This document shows, one piece after another, positions 10,401-22,300 of a stretch of 64,000 nucleotides of DNA. The notes beneath the pieces were generated by a model, which was given only the letters and a program-made list of their open reading frames with translations, was not told where the DNA came from and did not search any database. The stretch lies in the NCBI GenBank assembly GCA_964035575.1, contig OZ037881.1:496001-560000 (forward strand), in the 5' to 3' direction. Position numbers and translations under genes: made by a program. Source of the DNA: Rhynchopus sp. YZ270_cl-10. Taxonomy: Eukaryota > Euglenozoa > Diplonemea > Diplonemida > Diplonemidae. How positions within the stretch are numbered: position 1 is the first letter of the stretch; every line of letters begins with the position of its first letter.

Positions 10401-12866
10401 TCAGTGCGACAGGTGCTCCGCAGGCACGTTCTGCTTCACACCAGTTGGCAGCGTCCACTCCAGCTTCAGGGTTGCCTTCGACACGTGTTCGAAGAAGTGG
10501 ATCTCCAGGTCGTGCAGGCCTGCAGACAGCTGCAACGTCACCGACTTGGTGCGCACCCCATGCACGCCGCCGTTCTCAATCACAAGCTCGTCGTCCAGCC
10601 ACAGCAGCGACCCGTCGCTCGACTTCATGTGCAGGGTGTACTCCCCAGCAACCTCGACCCTCAGGAAGCCCTCCAACGTCGCCGCAAAGTCGTCCACCAG
10701 AGTTGCGTCAATCGCCTTCCAGTGCCTGTTCCGGAACACCACACGGTCGGACACAACCACGTGCAGAGGGGTCAGGGCCTCAAAGTCAGGGAAGTCCTCC
10801 ATGGTGCCCGCAGTCTTGTACACAGACGTCGTCAGTCCAGGGAGGGTGGTTGGCGGGAGTGGGAGTGGGACAGGTGCGGCAGGTGTGTCCGTGGTCGGTG
10901 TGGGAGGGTTGGTTGCGGGTGGTGCGTCAGTTGCCGGTGTGTCTGTCGCAGGTGCTTTGGTCGCAGGTGCGTCCGTCGAAGGTGCGCTGGTTGCAGGTGC
11001 GTCAGTTGCTGGAGCCTTGGTTGCGGGAGCATCTGTCGCAGGTGCGTCCGTGGTCACAGGTGGTGCAGAAGGTGCAATGGTTGCAACAGACGAGGGAGGA
11101 CGTGTGGTGCACGACATTTCGAACTCGTCAAGCCAGCCGTTTCCAAAGAAAATGGCAACATCCATCCCCCCAGCACACTCAGACCTGATGCCCGCTGTCG
11201 CCACCTCGACACCGTCAATGGACACAGTGTACTGAGACGCAGCCCAGTCAAGGTCCATCCTCACAGCATAGAAACGCTCTGTCTCGGGGTGTGCGACCCC
11301 TGTGAGGCGCGACCCTCCGACACCCCACTCCCCAGTCGAGTAGCGCTGCAGCACTGCACACGTCTTCGTCCCCCTCCGCAGGCGCAGCGCCGGTGTTGCC
11401 TGCGGCCCGCTCATCACAGCCATGTGGAACGTGACTGTGTGCGGCTCGCTGTCTGCAACGTTCAGCCGTGCCTGTCCACGGTCCGCCGACCCCACGTCCC
11501 CTGCACGCATGCTCCCACCGCCAGCCACAAACAGAGACGAGTCCTCCGTCACAGGGTTCGTCCCAAACGGCCACCACGACAGCTCCCTGTCAAACGAGGT
11601 TGTGTAGTCCCTCGGGCACGTCACCGTCCCGCTGCAGTCGACACCTGCGTACCCAGCCGCACACTGGCACGGACGGATCGCGTCCTCCACACACGTCCCG
11701 TGACCGCTGCACACGTTAGCATCGTTCGCGTCAACCCCGAAGCACACGAGGTGTGCTGTCGCCACCCGCACCGTCACCGCACACGTCGTCGCAGGGCCGT
11801 TCAACTCCGACCCGGTGAAGGTCGCACTCAGCGTGAAGGTCTGTCCCGCAAGTGCCGGCGACGGTGTGAACGTGACCCCCGTGTACGCAATGCTCCCGAT
11901 GTTGCTGCCCGACGCCTTCGAGTACGCCACCTGCCCCGCAGGTGCTGTCGTCCCCTCGTACGTCACCACAACAGACTTGGTGTCTGCGTACATCACGTTG
12001 AAGTCCATGTCCCACGGCTTCGAGTGCGGGATCACGTGCGCCTGCGTCGCGTCCACCGACCCCATGCACGTCGGCCGTGCGTACTCAGCAGAACACCCGT
12101 TGTACATGAAGTCAATCGCCTCCACGTCCCCTGCACTCAGCCCCGCACTCTGCCCAATCGTCTCCGGTGCAATGATTGTCGGTGCCCCGTTGCTGCTGAA
12201 GGCTTCTGCGTTGTAGTGCATGATCGACCCGTAGTCGTACGCACCCAGCGAACGGCCGTTGTACGAGCCCATCTTGTTGAACTGGCTTGCGTACCCGGAA
12301 ATCACGTTGTCGTAGTCCACAATCACGTACTCGTCCCGGTCCCTCCGTGTCTGCTCGTGCATCAGCCCAAACGAGTGCCCCAGCTCGTGCACCGCCGACC
12401 CCATCGAACACCCAGGCGCAAGGTAGATTGTGTTCGGCCGTGTCGACAACGCCCCCAGCGGCGAGCTGCAGCCAATCGAGGCAACAAACTTCACGTACGG
12501 CAGCTCACAATCCGCCTCACTTGTGCACAGCGTGAACCGCAGACACGTCTTCGCCTCCCAGTTCGCCACCGCACGTGTGATGCGCACGTCGTCTGCCGAC
12601 AGCGGCGTCACCCCGTCCCAGAGCGCCGCTGTGTCCACAATGTACCGCACCTGTCCCCCTGCCCAGAGCTGCGAGTGGCGAGACACCGACGACGCCGACA
12701 GCGCCTCCCCGTCCCGCCCCGCCCCACGCGGCACCTGGATGTCGCCCTCCACAAGCTCAAAGTCCTTCACACTTGCAGCCTCCCCCGACCGCACAGCTCC
12801 CAACGCAGTTGTGCAGGTGCAGGTGCAGAACAGCAGCTTCGGTGCAACAGCCTTTTTCGCCTGCAT
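10401..12866 (-). CDS. Secreted astacin-like metalloprotease with EGF-like and PA14 domains
   Basis: The chosen start (ATG at 12866) gives 821 residues with an N-terminal hydrophobic segment after MQAKKAVAPK, consistent with secretion. The frame stays open to 13058, but that extension is low-complexity Thr/His-rich leader. The peptidase M12A domain (about 70-258) has the zinc motif HELGHSFGLMH (His160, Glu161, His164, His170), then EQTRRDRDEYV and the Met-turn SIMHY (214-218). These are all key residues of an active astacin. A beta-rich linker follows, then an EGF-like module (about 375-412: CSGHGTC, CQCAAGYAGVDC), a laminin-G-like region (about 418-586) and a Thr/Ala/Pro mucin-like stretch with TDAPATKAPA repeats (about 600-665). 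A PA14 domain (about 677-821) may bind glycans. It probably acts outside the cell on proteins or glycoproteins. There are no introns. Confidence 0.92.
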   Translation of the reverse strand: MQAKKAVAPKLLFCTCTCTTALGAVRSGEAASVKDFELVEGDIQVPRGAGRDGEALSASSVSRHSQLWAGGQVRYIVDTAALWDGVTPLSADDVRITRAVANWEAKTCLRFTLCTSEADCELPYVKFVASIGCSSPLGALSTRPNTIYLAPGCSMGSAVHELGHSFGLMHEQTRRDRDEYVIVDYDNVISGYASQFNKMGSYNGRSLGAYDYGSIMHYNAEAFSSNGAPTIIAPETIGQSAGLSAGDVEAIDFMYNGCSAEYARPTCMGSVDATQAHVIPHSKPWDMDFNVMYADTKSVVVTYEGTTAPAGQVAYSKASGSNIGSIAYTGVTFTPSPALAGQTFTLSATFTGSELNGPATTCAVTVRVATAHLVCFGVDANDANVCSGHGTCVEDAIRPCQCAAGYAGVDCSGTVTCPRDYTTSFDRELSWWPFGTNPVTEDSSLFVAGGGSMRAGDVGSADRGQARLNVADSEPHTVTFHMAVMSGPQATPALRLRRGTKTCAVLQRYSTGEWGVGGSRLTGVAHPETERFYAVRMDLDWAASQYTVSIDGVEVATAGIRSECAGGMDVAIFFGNGWLDEFEMSCTTRPPSSVATIAPSAPPVTTDAPATDAPATKAPATDAPATSAPSTDAPATKAPATDTPATDAPPATNPPTPTTDTPAAPVPLPLPPTTLPGLTTSVYKTAGTMEDFPDFEALTPLHVVVSDRVVFRNRHWKAIDATLVDDFAATLEGFLRVEVAGEYTLHMKSSDGSLLWLDDELVIENGGVHGVRTKSVTLQLSAGLHDLEIHFFEHVSKATLKLEWTLPTGVKQNVPAEHLSH

Positions 12867-13074
12867 TGTCTCGCTCACGCTGCGGCTCTTGTGTGTGCGT
12901 GTGGCGGTCTGTGTGTCTTTGTTTGTGTGTTGAAAACAAGGCTCTCTTTTATGTTTCTGGATATACCCTGTGGTGTGTGTGGTGTGGTTTGGTGTGGGAT
13001 GTGCAACGGAGACTTGGGAAGGAAGAATGAGAGGGAAGTACACTGAAAAGCGTGACACAGTATTGTGGTGTGTG

Positions 13075-14251
13075 TGGTGTGGTCAGCGCAAGTAGGACAC
13101 AAAGTGTCCCAGGTTCGTAGTCGCAGGCATTCGTCAAAGCCATTCGGAAGAGGGAGACTGCTGATAGATCATCATGCCACAGAGGGAGAGTGTCTTCTCT
13201 TCCCTTTGCCTTCGTGTCCATGTCCATGTCAGACGTAGCCAAAATTGTTTCTCAACATTCCCGCAAAGGAGTCCGTTTAAAGACACGCATGAATAATAGT
13301 GTTATCATCATATGTCTGTTGCGAAGGAGTGCAGACCTGCATGCATATGTCCATCTCCGCCTACTGGTTCACACCTTTCGGCACAGTGCAGCCCCAGGTG
13401 CAGTGAGTGGACGTGGTGTTTGCAAGTGGAAGCAAGTGTGTGTGTGTGTGGGTGTCAGTCTCGTCTTCTTAATGTTGTAATCAACAGCGTTGCTTCATAC
13501 GCAAATTGCCAAATTATTAAGTTTTGTCATCATCCCCTGCAGGAGGAGGAGTCGTGAGGCTGAAGGCCAAGCCTCGCATGCTTGGTCACGCAAAGCCATA
13601 ACTAAAGCCAAGCGAAAGAAATCAGTCCGCCCGTCGAAAGTTTTAGTCAATCAACGCACCTCCCGTGAAGGGGGCACTCCGAATTAGTACACACCGAAGG
13701 CATTTGGGGTTGTCATCATCTCTCTTTGTGGCTGTGCTTGTTCCTTGTGGCGTGTCTTCGGGGCCTACTCGTGGTGTGCGGTGTATCAGGAACAGTCCGC
13801 AACCTCGTCACGCTCCGTCGTGTTCGTTGTGATGTGATGTGATGTGGTTGGTGGAAGAGGTGTGTGTGGTTCAGAGTATTTTGTTTTGTTTTATGCTGTT
13901 TTCTCAACCACCAAAAGTGGTGTCAGATGCGCACTACACTAAACATAAAATATGTCATCATGAAAGGAGCGCAAAGTCTTCGTATATTTCCTTCAGCGGT
14001 AAGATCTGTGCCGCACAGTGTTCAGCAGCAAGAATCCAGAATGAGGATTGTCAAAAACAAAACAGACAAAACCACTATCTCAGAGGGGACAAGTCGACCT
14101 CTCCCCTCGCAATGGTGGATCAAGGGGGGTGTGCGTAAAACTCTTGTCAGATGTGTGCAAGGACGTGCAGCACTGTGGCAGCACGCTTCTCTTCTCTTCT
14201 CTTCACTCCGCTGTGTCAGTTTCCTTCTGTCTTAAGTTAAAGTGAAAATCA
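13075..14251. repeat. Long-repeat unit B (modules a-b-c-d)
   Basis: The unit begins TGGTGTGGTCAGCGC and matches 62511-63688 almost base for base through modules a, b, c and d. It stops at AGTGAAAATCA (14251), exactly where module e begins in the other units, so module e is missing. Only one copy of the internal 73-bp sequence is present. Module b contains a stem CCAAGC (13567-13572) and GCTTGG (13580-13585). Confidence 0.85.
13567..13585. repeat. HP-A-like hairpin inside long-repeat module b
   Basis: CCAAGC and GCTTGG flank the loop CTCGCAT, followed by TCACG. Compared with the HP-A stem CTAAGC/GCTTAG, a T-A pair is replaced by C-G on both arms, a compensatory change. The same hairpin recurs at about 63004-63022. 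Confidence 0.6.
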
Positions 14252-14449
14252 GGGTTTGGACACAAAAAATAGGATATGGGAACAAGAGAAAAAGCCCCCA
14301 TTCTTTGTTTTATGCACTATTTTGCTCTTTTTCACGAACAAGAACTACTGCTGTGATCCCCCACTCTTCATTTCGGCAGATCACTTATGGCAGGGAAGAT
14401 TACAAAAGACAAAAAAAACGTGTTTGTTAACTTTAAAAGGAAAGTTTGT

Positions 14450-14488
14450 AAGATGAACCTAAGCCTCTGTTTGTTCTTAAGTCACCTT
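14450..14488. repeat. HP-A hairpin repeat
   Basis: The outer arms AAGATGA and TCACCTT are kept, but the inner 3' arm reads CTTAAG rather than GCTTAG, so the inner stem is weakened. Confidence 0.5.
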
Positions 14489-14620
14489 AATTACGTAAGG
14501 CATCACACAGAGAATGAATGTCATACTCACGCAAAAGGAAAGCAAAAATAATGGAATCACGACTAAAAAACCCACAGACAATACGAAAATATTGGAGTTT
14601 TGAAACCCCGCGTTGTGACT

Positions 14621-14648
14621 CTCTCTCTCTCCCTCTCTCTCTCTCTAT
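14621..14648. repeat. CT microsatellite
   Basis: A CT dinucleotide run interrupted once by CCC. On the transcribed minus strand it reads as a purine-rich GA tract. Confidence 0.85.
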
Positions 14649-14846
14649 AGCATTTTACAGAAAGCCATAGAACACAACAACCTTCGTGAAAAAAAAACAC
14701 AAAAAAATACGACACAGTGAACCGTATCCTGCCGACGCACAAAGTAAAAAGGGGGGGGGGAAGGGTAATGTCGTTGCCGTGTGTTTAAAAACATAGGGAC
14801 AACGGTGCTATCTAAAGACGTATCATTTTCTTTTCTTTTTTCTTTT

Positions 14847-14900
14847 TTTGAAAACTTGGTTGTATTAGTGTAGACACCCGAGGATGAACTCCACTATATT
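14847..14900. repeat. R-D repeat, copy 1
   Basis: The copy contains AAAACTTGGTTGTATTAGTG followed by CACCCGAGGATGAACTCCAC, almost identical to 35181-35234. Confidence 0.7.
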
Positions 14901-15453
14901 TTTTTTTTTGGGGGTGGGGGTGAGAATTATGGGGTTGAAGAGGGGTTCTCTGTTTTGCTCGGGTTGCTTTTTTAAATCAATTTTTGACAGAATTGGAAGA
15001 GATACTATTATATTTTTCCCCTATTCTCTTCCTCTGACAAAAAGGTGCTAAAAAAATAAAATAAAAAATGTCAGAAACAAAAAAATGAAGCTCAGTTCTG
15101 TCCCCAAAAAGACCCCCCCCAAAAAAAAGGGGGAAAAAGAAAACGAATAGAACGTTGTAGCGAGACAATAGAAGCCCCTCAAAAGAGAAATAAATATTAT
15201 TTGCTCAATCACCAAATACACAGAACCACTGCACAAAAGGAAGAAAAAAAAACCTCCAAATTTTGGAGATAACCAAAACCGGGCATCTATTCCGGGGGCA
15301 AACGGGGGGGGAGTGAGAGGGGACTAAAATTCAGACGTTTGTTTTTGTGTGGAAAACCCCCCCGCCCTCAAATGTAGTGAACAACCAAAAAGAGGGGGAG
15401 GAAGGTATTGTAAAAACGCCGTTCCGGACGCAAACACAAAAAAAAAAAAATAC

Positions 15454-15495
15454 TTGACTTGAAATACAACAGCCCGCTTCGTGACAGTGTACCTT
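15454..15495. repeat. R-C repeat, 5' fragment
   Basis: Only the first 40 or so bases of R-C are present, from TTGACTTGAAATACA to CAGTGTACC. Confidence 0.6.
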
Positions 15496-15564
15496 TGTAC
15501 GAAATAAAACACTATCAGTTCTGCGGTCTATAGCGAAAAAAAAAAAAATATAGAAAAGTTTTAT

Positions 15565-15599
15565 AAGATGAACCTAAGCCTCTCGGACTTAGTCATCTT
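15565..15599. repeat. HP-A hairpin repeat with fully paired outer stem
   Basis: The outer arms AAGATGA and TCATCTT pair perfectly over seven bases, where most copies have an A-C mismatch. The inner stem is CTAAG with CTTAG. Confidence 0.65.
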
Positions 15600-15941
15600 T
15601 GTACAATGAATATCTAGGGGGGGTAATTTCGGTGGGGTAAATTGCACGATCCATTTTCATTTTCGATACTGGATTATTGTTTTTGCTTTTTGTGTTTTTT
15701 TTTTTTTTTTTTTGCTTTTTTTTGTGTTGACGGACACAATTTTTCTTTTCTTTTTGTTCTTTTCTTTTTTTTTTTTAAAGGTCGTTCTCGCTCTTACTAT
15801 ACCTCTAAGAACTCAGAGTCGATTCCTCAGCATTTTATTCCCCCTTTTCCTATACGGGTCTATTGCAACGTTATACAAATGCAGATGCTTCTCTATTCTA
15901 TGAAACAAGAACCTTTTTTGAACCAAACGGGGGGGGGGAAA

Positions 15942-15980
15942 TTGACTTGAAATACAAAGCCCTCTCGTGACAGTGTACTT
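15942..15980. repeat. R-C repeat, 5' fragment
   Basis: Starts TTGACTTGAAATACA, contains GCCCTCTCGTGACAGTG and then ends. Confidence 0.6.
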
Positions 15981-16306
15981 AAAACAAGAATTCGGATAAA
16001 AATCCTTTTGAGAAAGATGGAGTCTGTCCATGAGCATAGTCAAGAAAAATATAAAATTTGTAAGATGAAACCAACTGAAACTGGTAAAAACTAAAGGCGG
16101 GGAAAGCTTTCCAAGAAGTACAAACACCTTGCAACAAAACGATTTCCCTCCTCCTTTTTTTTTGGAGGTAAATGTACAAATACACTCACAATTTACACTC
16201 CAGTAACGTCCATTCAATCATACCAGATACTTCCCCCTGGAGTTGAACAATTTTAAAAAAAATCAATCGAAATGCACAAAATCTCAAAAAAAAAAAAGGC
16301 ACCCAA

Positions 16307-19300
16307 CTAAGGGTGAGTCACATGATTGTTCAGGTGAATTTCTTGGGGTGTGAGCCTAGGTGTTTGGCTCGGCTCTGATCCACGGTCTGTGTATCGTCCA
16401 ACAGACATCGGCCCTCCAAGCCTTGGAATAAGCATGGGAGTGGGCAGGGGTGTGAACCCGCGTCTGTACTGCTCTTCAATGTCATGGTTGTGTGCGTCCA
16501 CTAGGTCCACTTGGTACTCGGTTACTTGGTCCTCATCGTTCTTCTGCTTGACTAGACCACGGAGGTCCTGCACCCGGGAGGCCATGCCTGACTGTTCCCT
16601 CTCTGCTGTGCGCACTGCTTCGTATGCCCTCTCCAGCTCGATGGAGAGACGGCTGATTTCGTCTTCAAGCTTTGCACGGTCCTCGTTGATAGCGTAGATC
16701 ATGTTGTTAGTGCGTTGAGCGGTTTTGTCATAATCTTTGACAGTGCCTTGGTATCCGGAGACTCTGTTGCGTTCCTCTTGGAGTTGTGCGAGAACTTCTT
16801 GGAGGCTTGTTTGGGTCTTAGCTTCGGTGTTGCGCGCTTCGGTGAGCTTCCCGCTGAGTTCTGCGATGCGGATAAGATGGGTTTGGATCTCCGCAGATTT
16901 GGAGTGAAGTTCCTTCATGGTACGGCAGGATTCTTCGTAGTGCTCAGCACGGAGACGGTCACATTCTTCTTCCTTCTGTTGCAGGCGTGTTGTGTATTCA
17001 CCGCTACGTTCGACACTGCGTTCCCTTTGGTTTTGTTCTTTCAGAATGTGCCCCACAGCCTCTTGCTCTAACTGTGCAATCCTTGCTGTTCTTTCAGCCA
17101 GCATTGTTTCATATTCTGCCCGCTCTGTAGCTCTCCTCTCAGAACCTTCCTTCAGATCTGCTCCAAATGCTTCTAAATCTGCGTGCAAAGCGAGAATGAT
17201 CCTATTGTCCTCAGCAAGCTTGTTCGTGAGGGTCCCCAGAACAGAGAGAACGTCGGATTTGAGTGACAGGAAGGTGTTCGGGTTGATCTTTGCATTGTCG
17301 TGGATGCGAGGGGAAGGAGAGATGGAGCGAGGGAGGGAGGGGAGGTCCGCCCAGTTGATGGGGGTGAGGTGTGGGGTAGGGGTGGCGGCGGTAGTGCGGC
17401 GGGTTGCAATGGAGGGGGAGCGGCTGAGCTGCTCACGTTCCTTTTGTTTGAGCTTTTCGAGCTCGGCATAGACCCCTACGCTGATGTCATGCAGAATGCT
17501 TTCAAGGAAGGCTGCGTTGCCACTCTCAGAAGAAGTGGAAGTGGAAGTAGGACCCACAACACTCGGCATCGGAGCAGGCGAAGGAGGCGACGGAGATGGC
17601 ATCTCCTCCCTCCTCCGCACCTCCGCCTCCAGCTTCGCCGTCAAGAACTCCACCTCACCTTCCAACACCAATACACGCTTCCTCTCCTCATCCCCTTGAG
17701 CTGCTCCCGTAGATGTGCGAGAGAGAGTCCCACCACGTGCCTCAAGGCGGCTCAACGCATCTTCCATCTCAGCAAGGGAGGACGGTGTAGCCTCGGCAGA
17801 GGACGACAAGAAGCCGGGTGGGAGAAGAACCTGAAAAAAATATTGGTGGGTTTGAAAAAAAAAGGGGCATACCTCCAATCGGGCCTGCAACTGCCGGCTC
17901 GCATCGTGCATTTCGCGAAGCTCGTTTGTTAATTTATCTGCCTGGCGTTTATGCCTCGATACTGTATGCTTATGCGTTGCAAGCAGACTCTGCACCTGCT
18001 GCAGGAGGCTGTGAACATGCTGTGAATAGTCTGCCACACGACCGGCACTGATGTCTTCTGAGGTGACACTCACGTTGAGTGCGTCTTCCCGCAGCACTGT
18101 GAGGTCTATCCCTGGCAGCGACGAGAGCACTTTGTAGTACTCAGCGATGTTCCGCAACGACTCCTCCTGCTGCAGACGCGACTGCGAGGGCTCACGCACA
18201 CTGCGCTGCGGCGTCACCGACACACTATGCTCGAAGCTGTTGACACGGTCCTGCATGCGCTGCTTCTCCGCACGCTCCCTATGCACATCATCCTCAAGAG
18301 CACGCAACGCATCCTCCGCAACACGCAGTTTCTCCACCGCACCCCTCTGTGCGCCCTGCACATCCCTCAAAGACGCCTCTGCTGCAGCCAGCTCCTCCTC
18401 CAAGCGTGTCGTCGTTCTCTTGCCATCGGAACGCAGCTTTTCAAGAGCACGCTCCACGCCAGAGAGGTCTGCCTTGGTGCGTTCTGTGGTCTCTTCTGCA
18501 GATGCAGCTCTGTTGATGGCGGCACGCTTCTCCTCTCGTACGGTGTTGGTTTGCGCATGGGCGTCGTCGAGGTCTGTCTGCAGTGCGGCTGATGTCTCTT
18601 CAGAACGACGTAGCTTTGCCTCAAGGCGCGTCCGTTGGGTCCGTTCCGCCTCGCATTCCCTCTCAAGCTCTTCAAGACGGTCGCGTTGCTGGCGAAGCTC
18701 GCCCTGATGGGTCTGCGACTCCATTTTGTCAGACTGCCGAGCGTCCTGCAGTGTCTCTAACTGCACTGTCTTCTCACGACACTCCTCCGCCATCTTCTTC
18801 ACAGCACGCTCCTGATCCCTCACTGTCCCCTGCACTTCAGAGAGCTCCGCTTCGGAGGCCTTCAACTGAGCATCCTTCCTTGTGATGGCAAGGGACAGTC
18901 TCTCCTTGTCGTCCTCGAGTTGCTGCATATCGCGTGTCTTCTCTTTGAGAGCGCGCTGCAGGGTTGCTGCATTTTGTGTAGCAGATTCAAGCTCGCGGGA
19001 GATGTTCTCAATGTCTGTGTCCTTCCGGGAGATGATCTCGCGGGTGTCGGATAAAGTACGGTCGTGCTTTTGAAGCGCTCGGTTGGCGTCGGCTATCTGC
19101 TCTTCGGCAGCCTCAGCAGCAAGCTCCTGCTCCTTTGCAAGGCGTTCCGCTGCAATGAGCTTCCTCCGCTTCTCCTCATCTGCCTCCACAGCGCGGTGCA
19201 GCTGCTGTTGCAGATCCTCGAGCTTCAGGGCATGGGCCTGCTCCTTCTCCTTGACCTGCCTCTCCCTGGCGAGGCCACGCTCTTCCAGGTCCTCAAGGGC

Positions 19301-22300
19301 AACAGCCTGCTCCTTTGCAACCCGTTCAGACGCCACTAAGCTTCTATGTTTGTCCTCCTCCGCAGCCACAGCGCCTTCCAACCTGGTGGTCAAATCCGTG
19401 ATCTTCCCTTCCAAGGTTTCCTGACGCTCTGCAGCAGACTTCTCTTGTGTGAGACATTGGTGCTCGAGGTCGTCTGCCTTCGCCTCTGCCTCCTTCAGTG
19501 AGCGTTCGGTTGCGACTAAGCTTCTGTGCTTTTCTTCTTCAGCGTCGGTTGCCTCCTTGAGTTGCGCCTGGAGGCCGGAGATCTTTGCGTTGGATGCCGC
19601 TTCCTTGTCTTGGAGGGTTCTGTCTTTGGCTTCGAGTTTGCTGTTCTGCTCGTCGGAGGTGAGTTGCAGGTCTTGAATGGCGCGTTGTGCGGAGAGGATT
19701 TCCTTTTGCGCAGAATGCAGCTTGTCCTCAAGCTCAGAGGTGCTGGTGGCGGCAGAGCTTGCGCGTGTGTGGAGGTGGTCCAGCTGTTGCTTTGCCTCTG
19801 CGATTTGGTCTTCGTGTGCAGCAATGCTTGCCAGGTGGTCAGTGTTGGTGCTCAAGGCGGTGCGAAGTTGCTCTGCATTTTGTGATAATTCCGCTTCCAA
19901 TTCCGCAACTGATGCCACCGCTGTGTCGCGCGCCTTCGTAACCTGGCGGATCACCTTCTCCAAATCCTCGACAGTCTCCTGCTCCTTCTCTAGATCAGTC
20001 TTTAACGCAGCCGCCTTCGCCTTTGAGGCCTCCAACTCTGCCTCCAAATTATTCTTCTCTACAGCAACGTTCTTCCCTTCGTTGACCTCGAGCTTTAAAG
20101 TGCCTACGAGGACCTGGGTTTCTGCGAGCTCGTCCTCAAGGCGTTTCTTCTCTTCGATGACCTGCTTCAGAACGGAGAGTTGTGACTGCAGTTCTGAGGT
20201 GGCGTCGCGTGACTCTGCAAGGTCTGCACGGTACTTTTGGAGTTTCATTTGGGTCTGTTTGAGGTTGCCTTCTACATCGCCACGCGCTTCGTTGGACCGT
20301 TTCAATGCGTGGTGGGCAATTTCAACACCCTCCAATTCACCCTGCAGTGCGGCCAGGTCGTTCTTCATGGTGGTGTTCTTCTTGCGAAGTGCGGCCAGCT
20401 CAGTGTCGTTCTCTCGTTTGGTCGCAAGCTCGGTGCGGATGTGTTCCATTGCAACGTGCGGTTCGATGTCCTCGGTGGTTTCGTACCCCGCCTCCTCAGA
20501 GACGGAGGCAACACGCTTCTTCAGAGCCTCCACCGCAGCCTTCGCTGTGTCGCGCTCTGAAGCCGCACGCCAAAGGGTTTGCAACTCTTCCTTCATTTTT
20601 GCGCTGTTCTTTTGCTCCTCTTCTGCAGAACGGCGGAGTGCGTCGAGCGCCCGATCGGCACCAAGCTTTGCATCCTCAGTCTCGTCTGTTGTTGCACGCA
20701 GGGCTTTGAGTTGCTGGTGTTGGCGCTGTACAGTCTCGTTCTCTGCAGCAAGCTCCTCTTTGAGGGCGGCAAGCTTGCGCTGCAAGGTCTCCTCCATCTC
20801 TGCAGCTTCGTCCTTCGCAAGGGTGAGCTGTCTGCGCAAGGTGTCACGCTCCTGGGCAGCAAGGAGGAGGTCGGAGTTGAGTGTCTCCTTCTCCTCCACG
20901 AGGGTGTCCATGAGGTGGCTCAGGTTGGGCGTAGCGGAGTGCAGGGGCGAGACGTCGTGCACAGAGCGTGGGGTTGTGGAACCGTCCAGGAGCATGGAGT
21001 CGCGTCTGCCCACGACACGTGCCGCACGGTGTGAGCAGGCCTCCATCTCCTCGTGGAGAGACTCAAGCTCGCCAGTGCGCTCCTTCAGCATCTGTTTCGT
21101 GCTTGCAAGCAGCTCAGAAGTAGCCTCAGCATCCTCAGTGAGGTGTGACCTCTCAGCATCCCAGGTCACCCTGCTGTGGTGGAATTCGCCCTCCAGATCG
21201 TCGATCCTGCGTGTCAGGAGCGACTCCTGGCCCTCGCTTTCTTCCTTGAGTGTGGATATCTCCAGGGTTTTCATTGAAAGCTCCTTCTGCACATCCTCAA
21301 GAACGGCAGTAAGCTCTGCAATCCGTTTCTCCTTCTCAAGGATCTCCTCGGAGCTAACTTCGGTGATCTTCGCGCTGGCGGCGACGGCAGCAACAATCTC
21401 CTGCTTGAGGTCGTGTACGTTTGACTCGAGCGATTCGTTCTGCCTGTTGGCGTCGCTGAGGAGGTCAGTGTTTTGGCTGCGTGCGACAGAGAGTTCACCC
21501 TTCGTGTTTTCGAGTTGGTTTTGCATATCGGACACCTGCTGTTTGGCCTGGTCCGAAGACTGTGCAAGCTCCTGCTCGCGTTCCAAAGCCTCTCTGTTAA
21601 TAACTTCAAGTTCGCCCTGAAGACGTCCCATCTGCTCGGACGATGCTTGCAGCTGTGTGCGCAGCTCCTGAAGCTCCTCTTGCGCACCAGAAAGCTCCTC
21701 TTCCACAGTCTCGACACGTGCCGCAGTGGCCTCAACCTCCGCAGCACTCTTCTCAGCATTCGCAACCGCCTGCAAGAGGTGCTGCTCCTTCTCCGCAACA
21801 GTGCTCTGCAGTGTCTGGTTCTGTGCAGCAAGTTGCTGCTGCTGATCAAAGAAGTCCTTCTGTGAAGCCTGCAGGCGGTCCAGGAGAGCCTCCTGAGCAC
21901 GGTTCGAGCTCAGCTTAGTTTCCTGCACATCCTCCTTCGCCTGCAGCAGATCAGTGCGTGTCGTCTCCAGCTCAGCCTTCAGGTTCTCGTAAAGCTGTTG
22001 CCTCGACTGCAGGTCCAGCCCTGCCTTGTGCAGGTCGATCTCCTTGCTGCGCAGGTCCTCCGTCAGTGCGGACACCTCGCCCTGGAGGGCAGCAAGCTTC
22101 TCCTCCTTGCGTGCAAGGTCACCCTTCAGCATCTCCACCTCTGTCTCCAGCTTGCGCACTGAAGCCTCCGCCTCCTCGTGGCCGCTCTGCGACTGGTGCA
22201 ACTCCTCAAGCATCTGTCCACGTGTCAGCTCACCTTCACCACGTGCCTTCTCCAGTGCCTGTGAAATGGCCTCCAGGTCACCTTCCACCTGCTTCACCTT

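Larger units (their letters stand above)
12867..16306. other. Gene-free interval: long-repeat unit B, then AT-rich hairpin-bearing DNA
   Basis: The left part is the astacin leader and long-repeat unit B (13075-14251). The right 2 kb is AT-rich with many homopolymer runs. It holds a CT microsatellite (about 14621-14648), HP-A hairpins (14450-14488 and 15565-15599), an R-D repeat (14847-14900) and two truncated R-C repeats (15454-15495 and 15942-15980). No coding sequence is supported. Confidence 0.7.

Noticed and set aside
12867-13058. N-terminal extension of the astacin frame
   Set aside because: The extra 64 residues are Thr/His-rich low complexity and would bury the signal peptide that starts at 12866.
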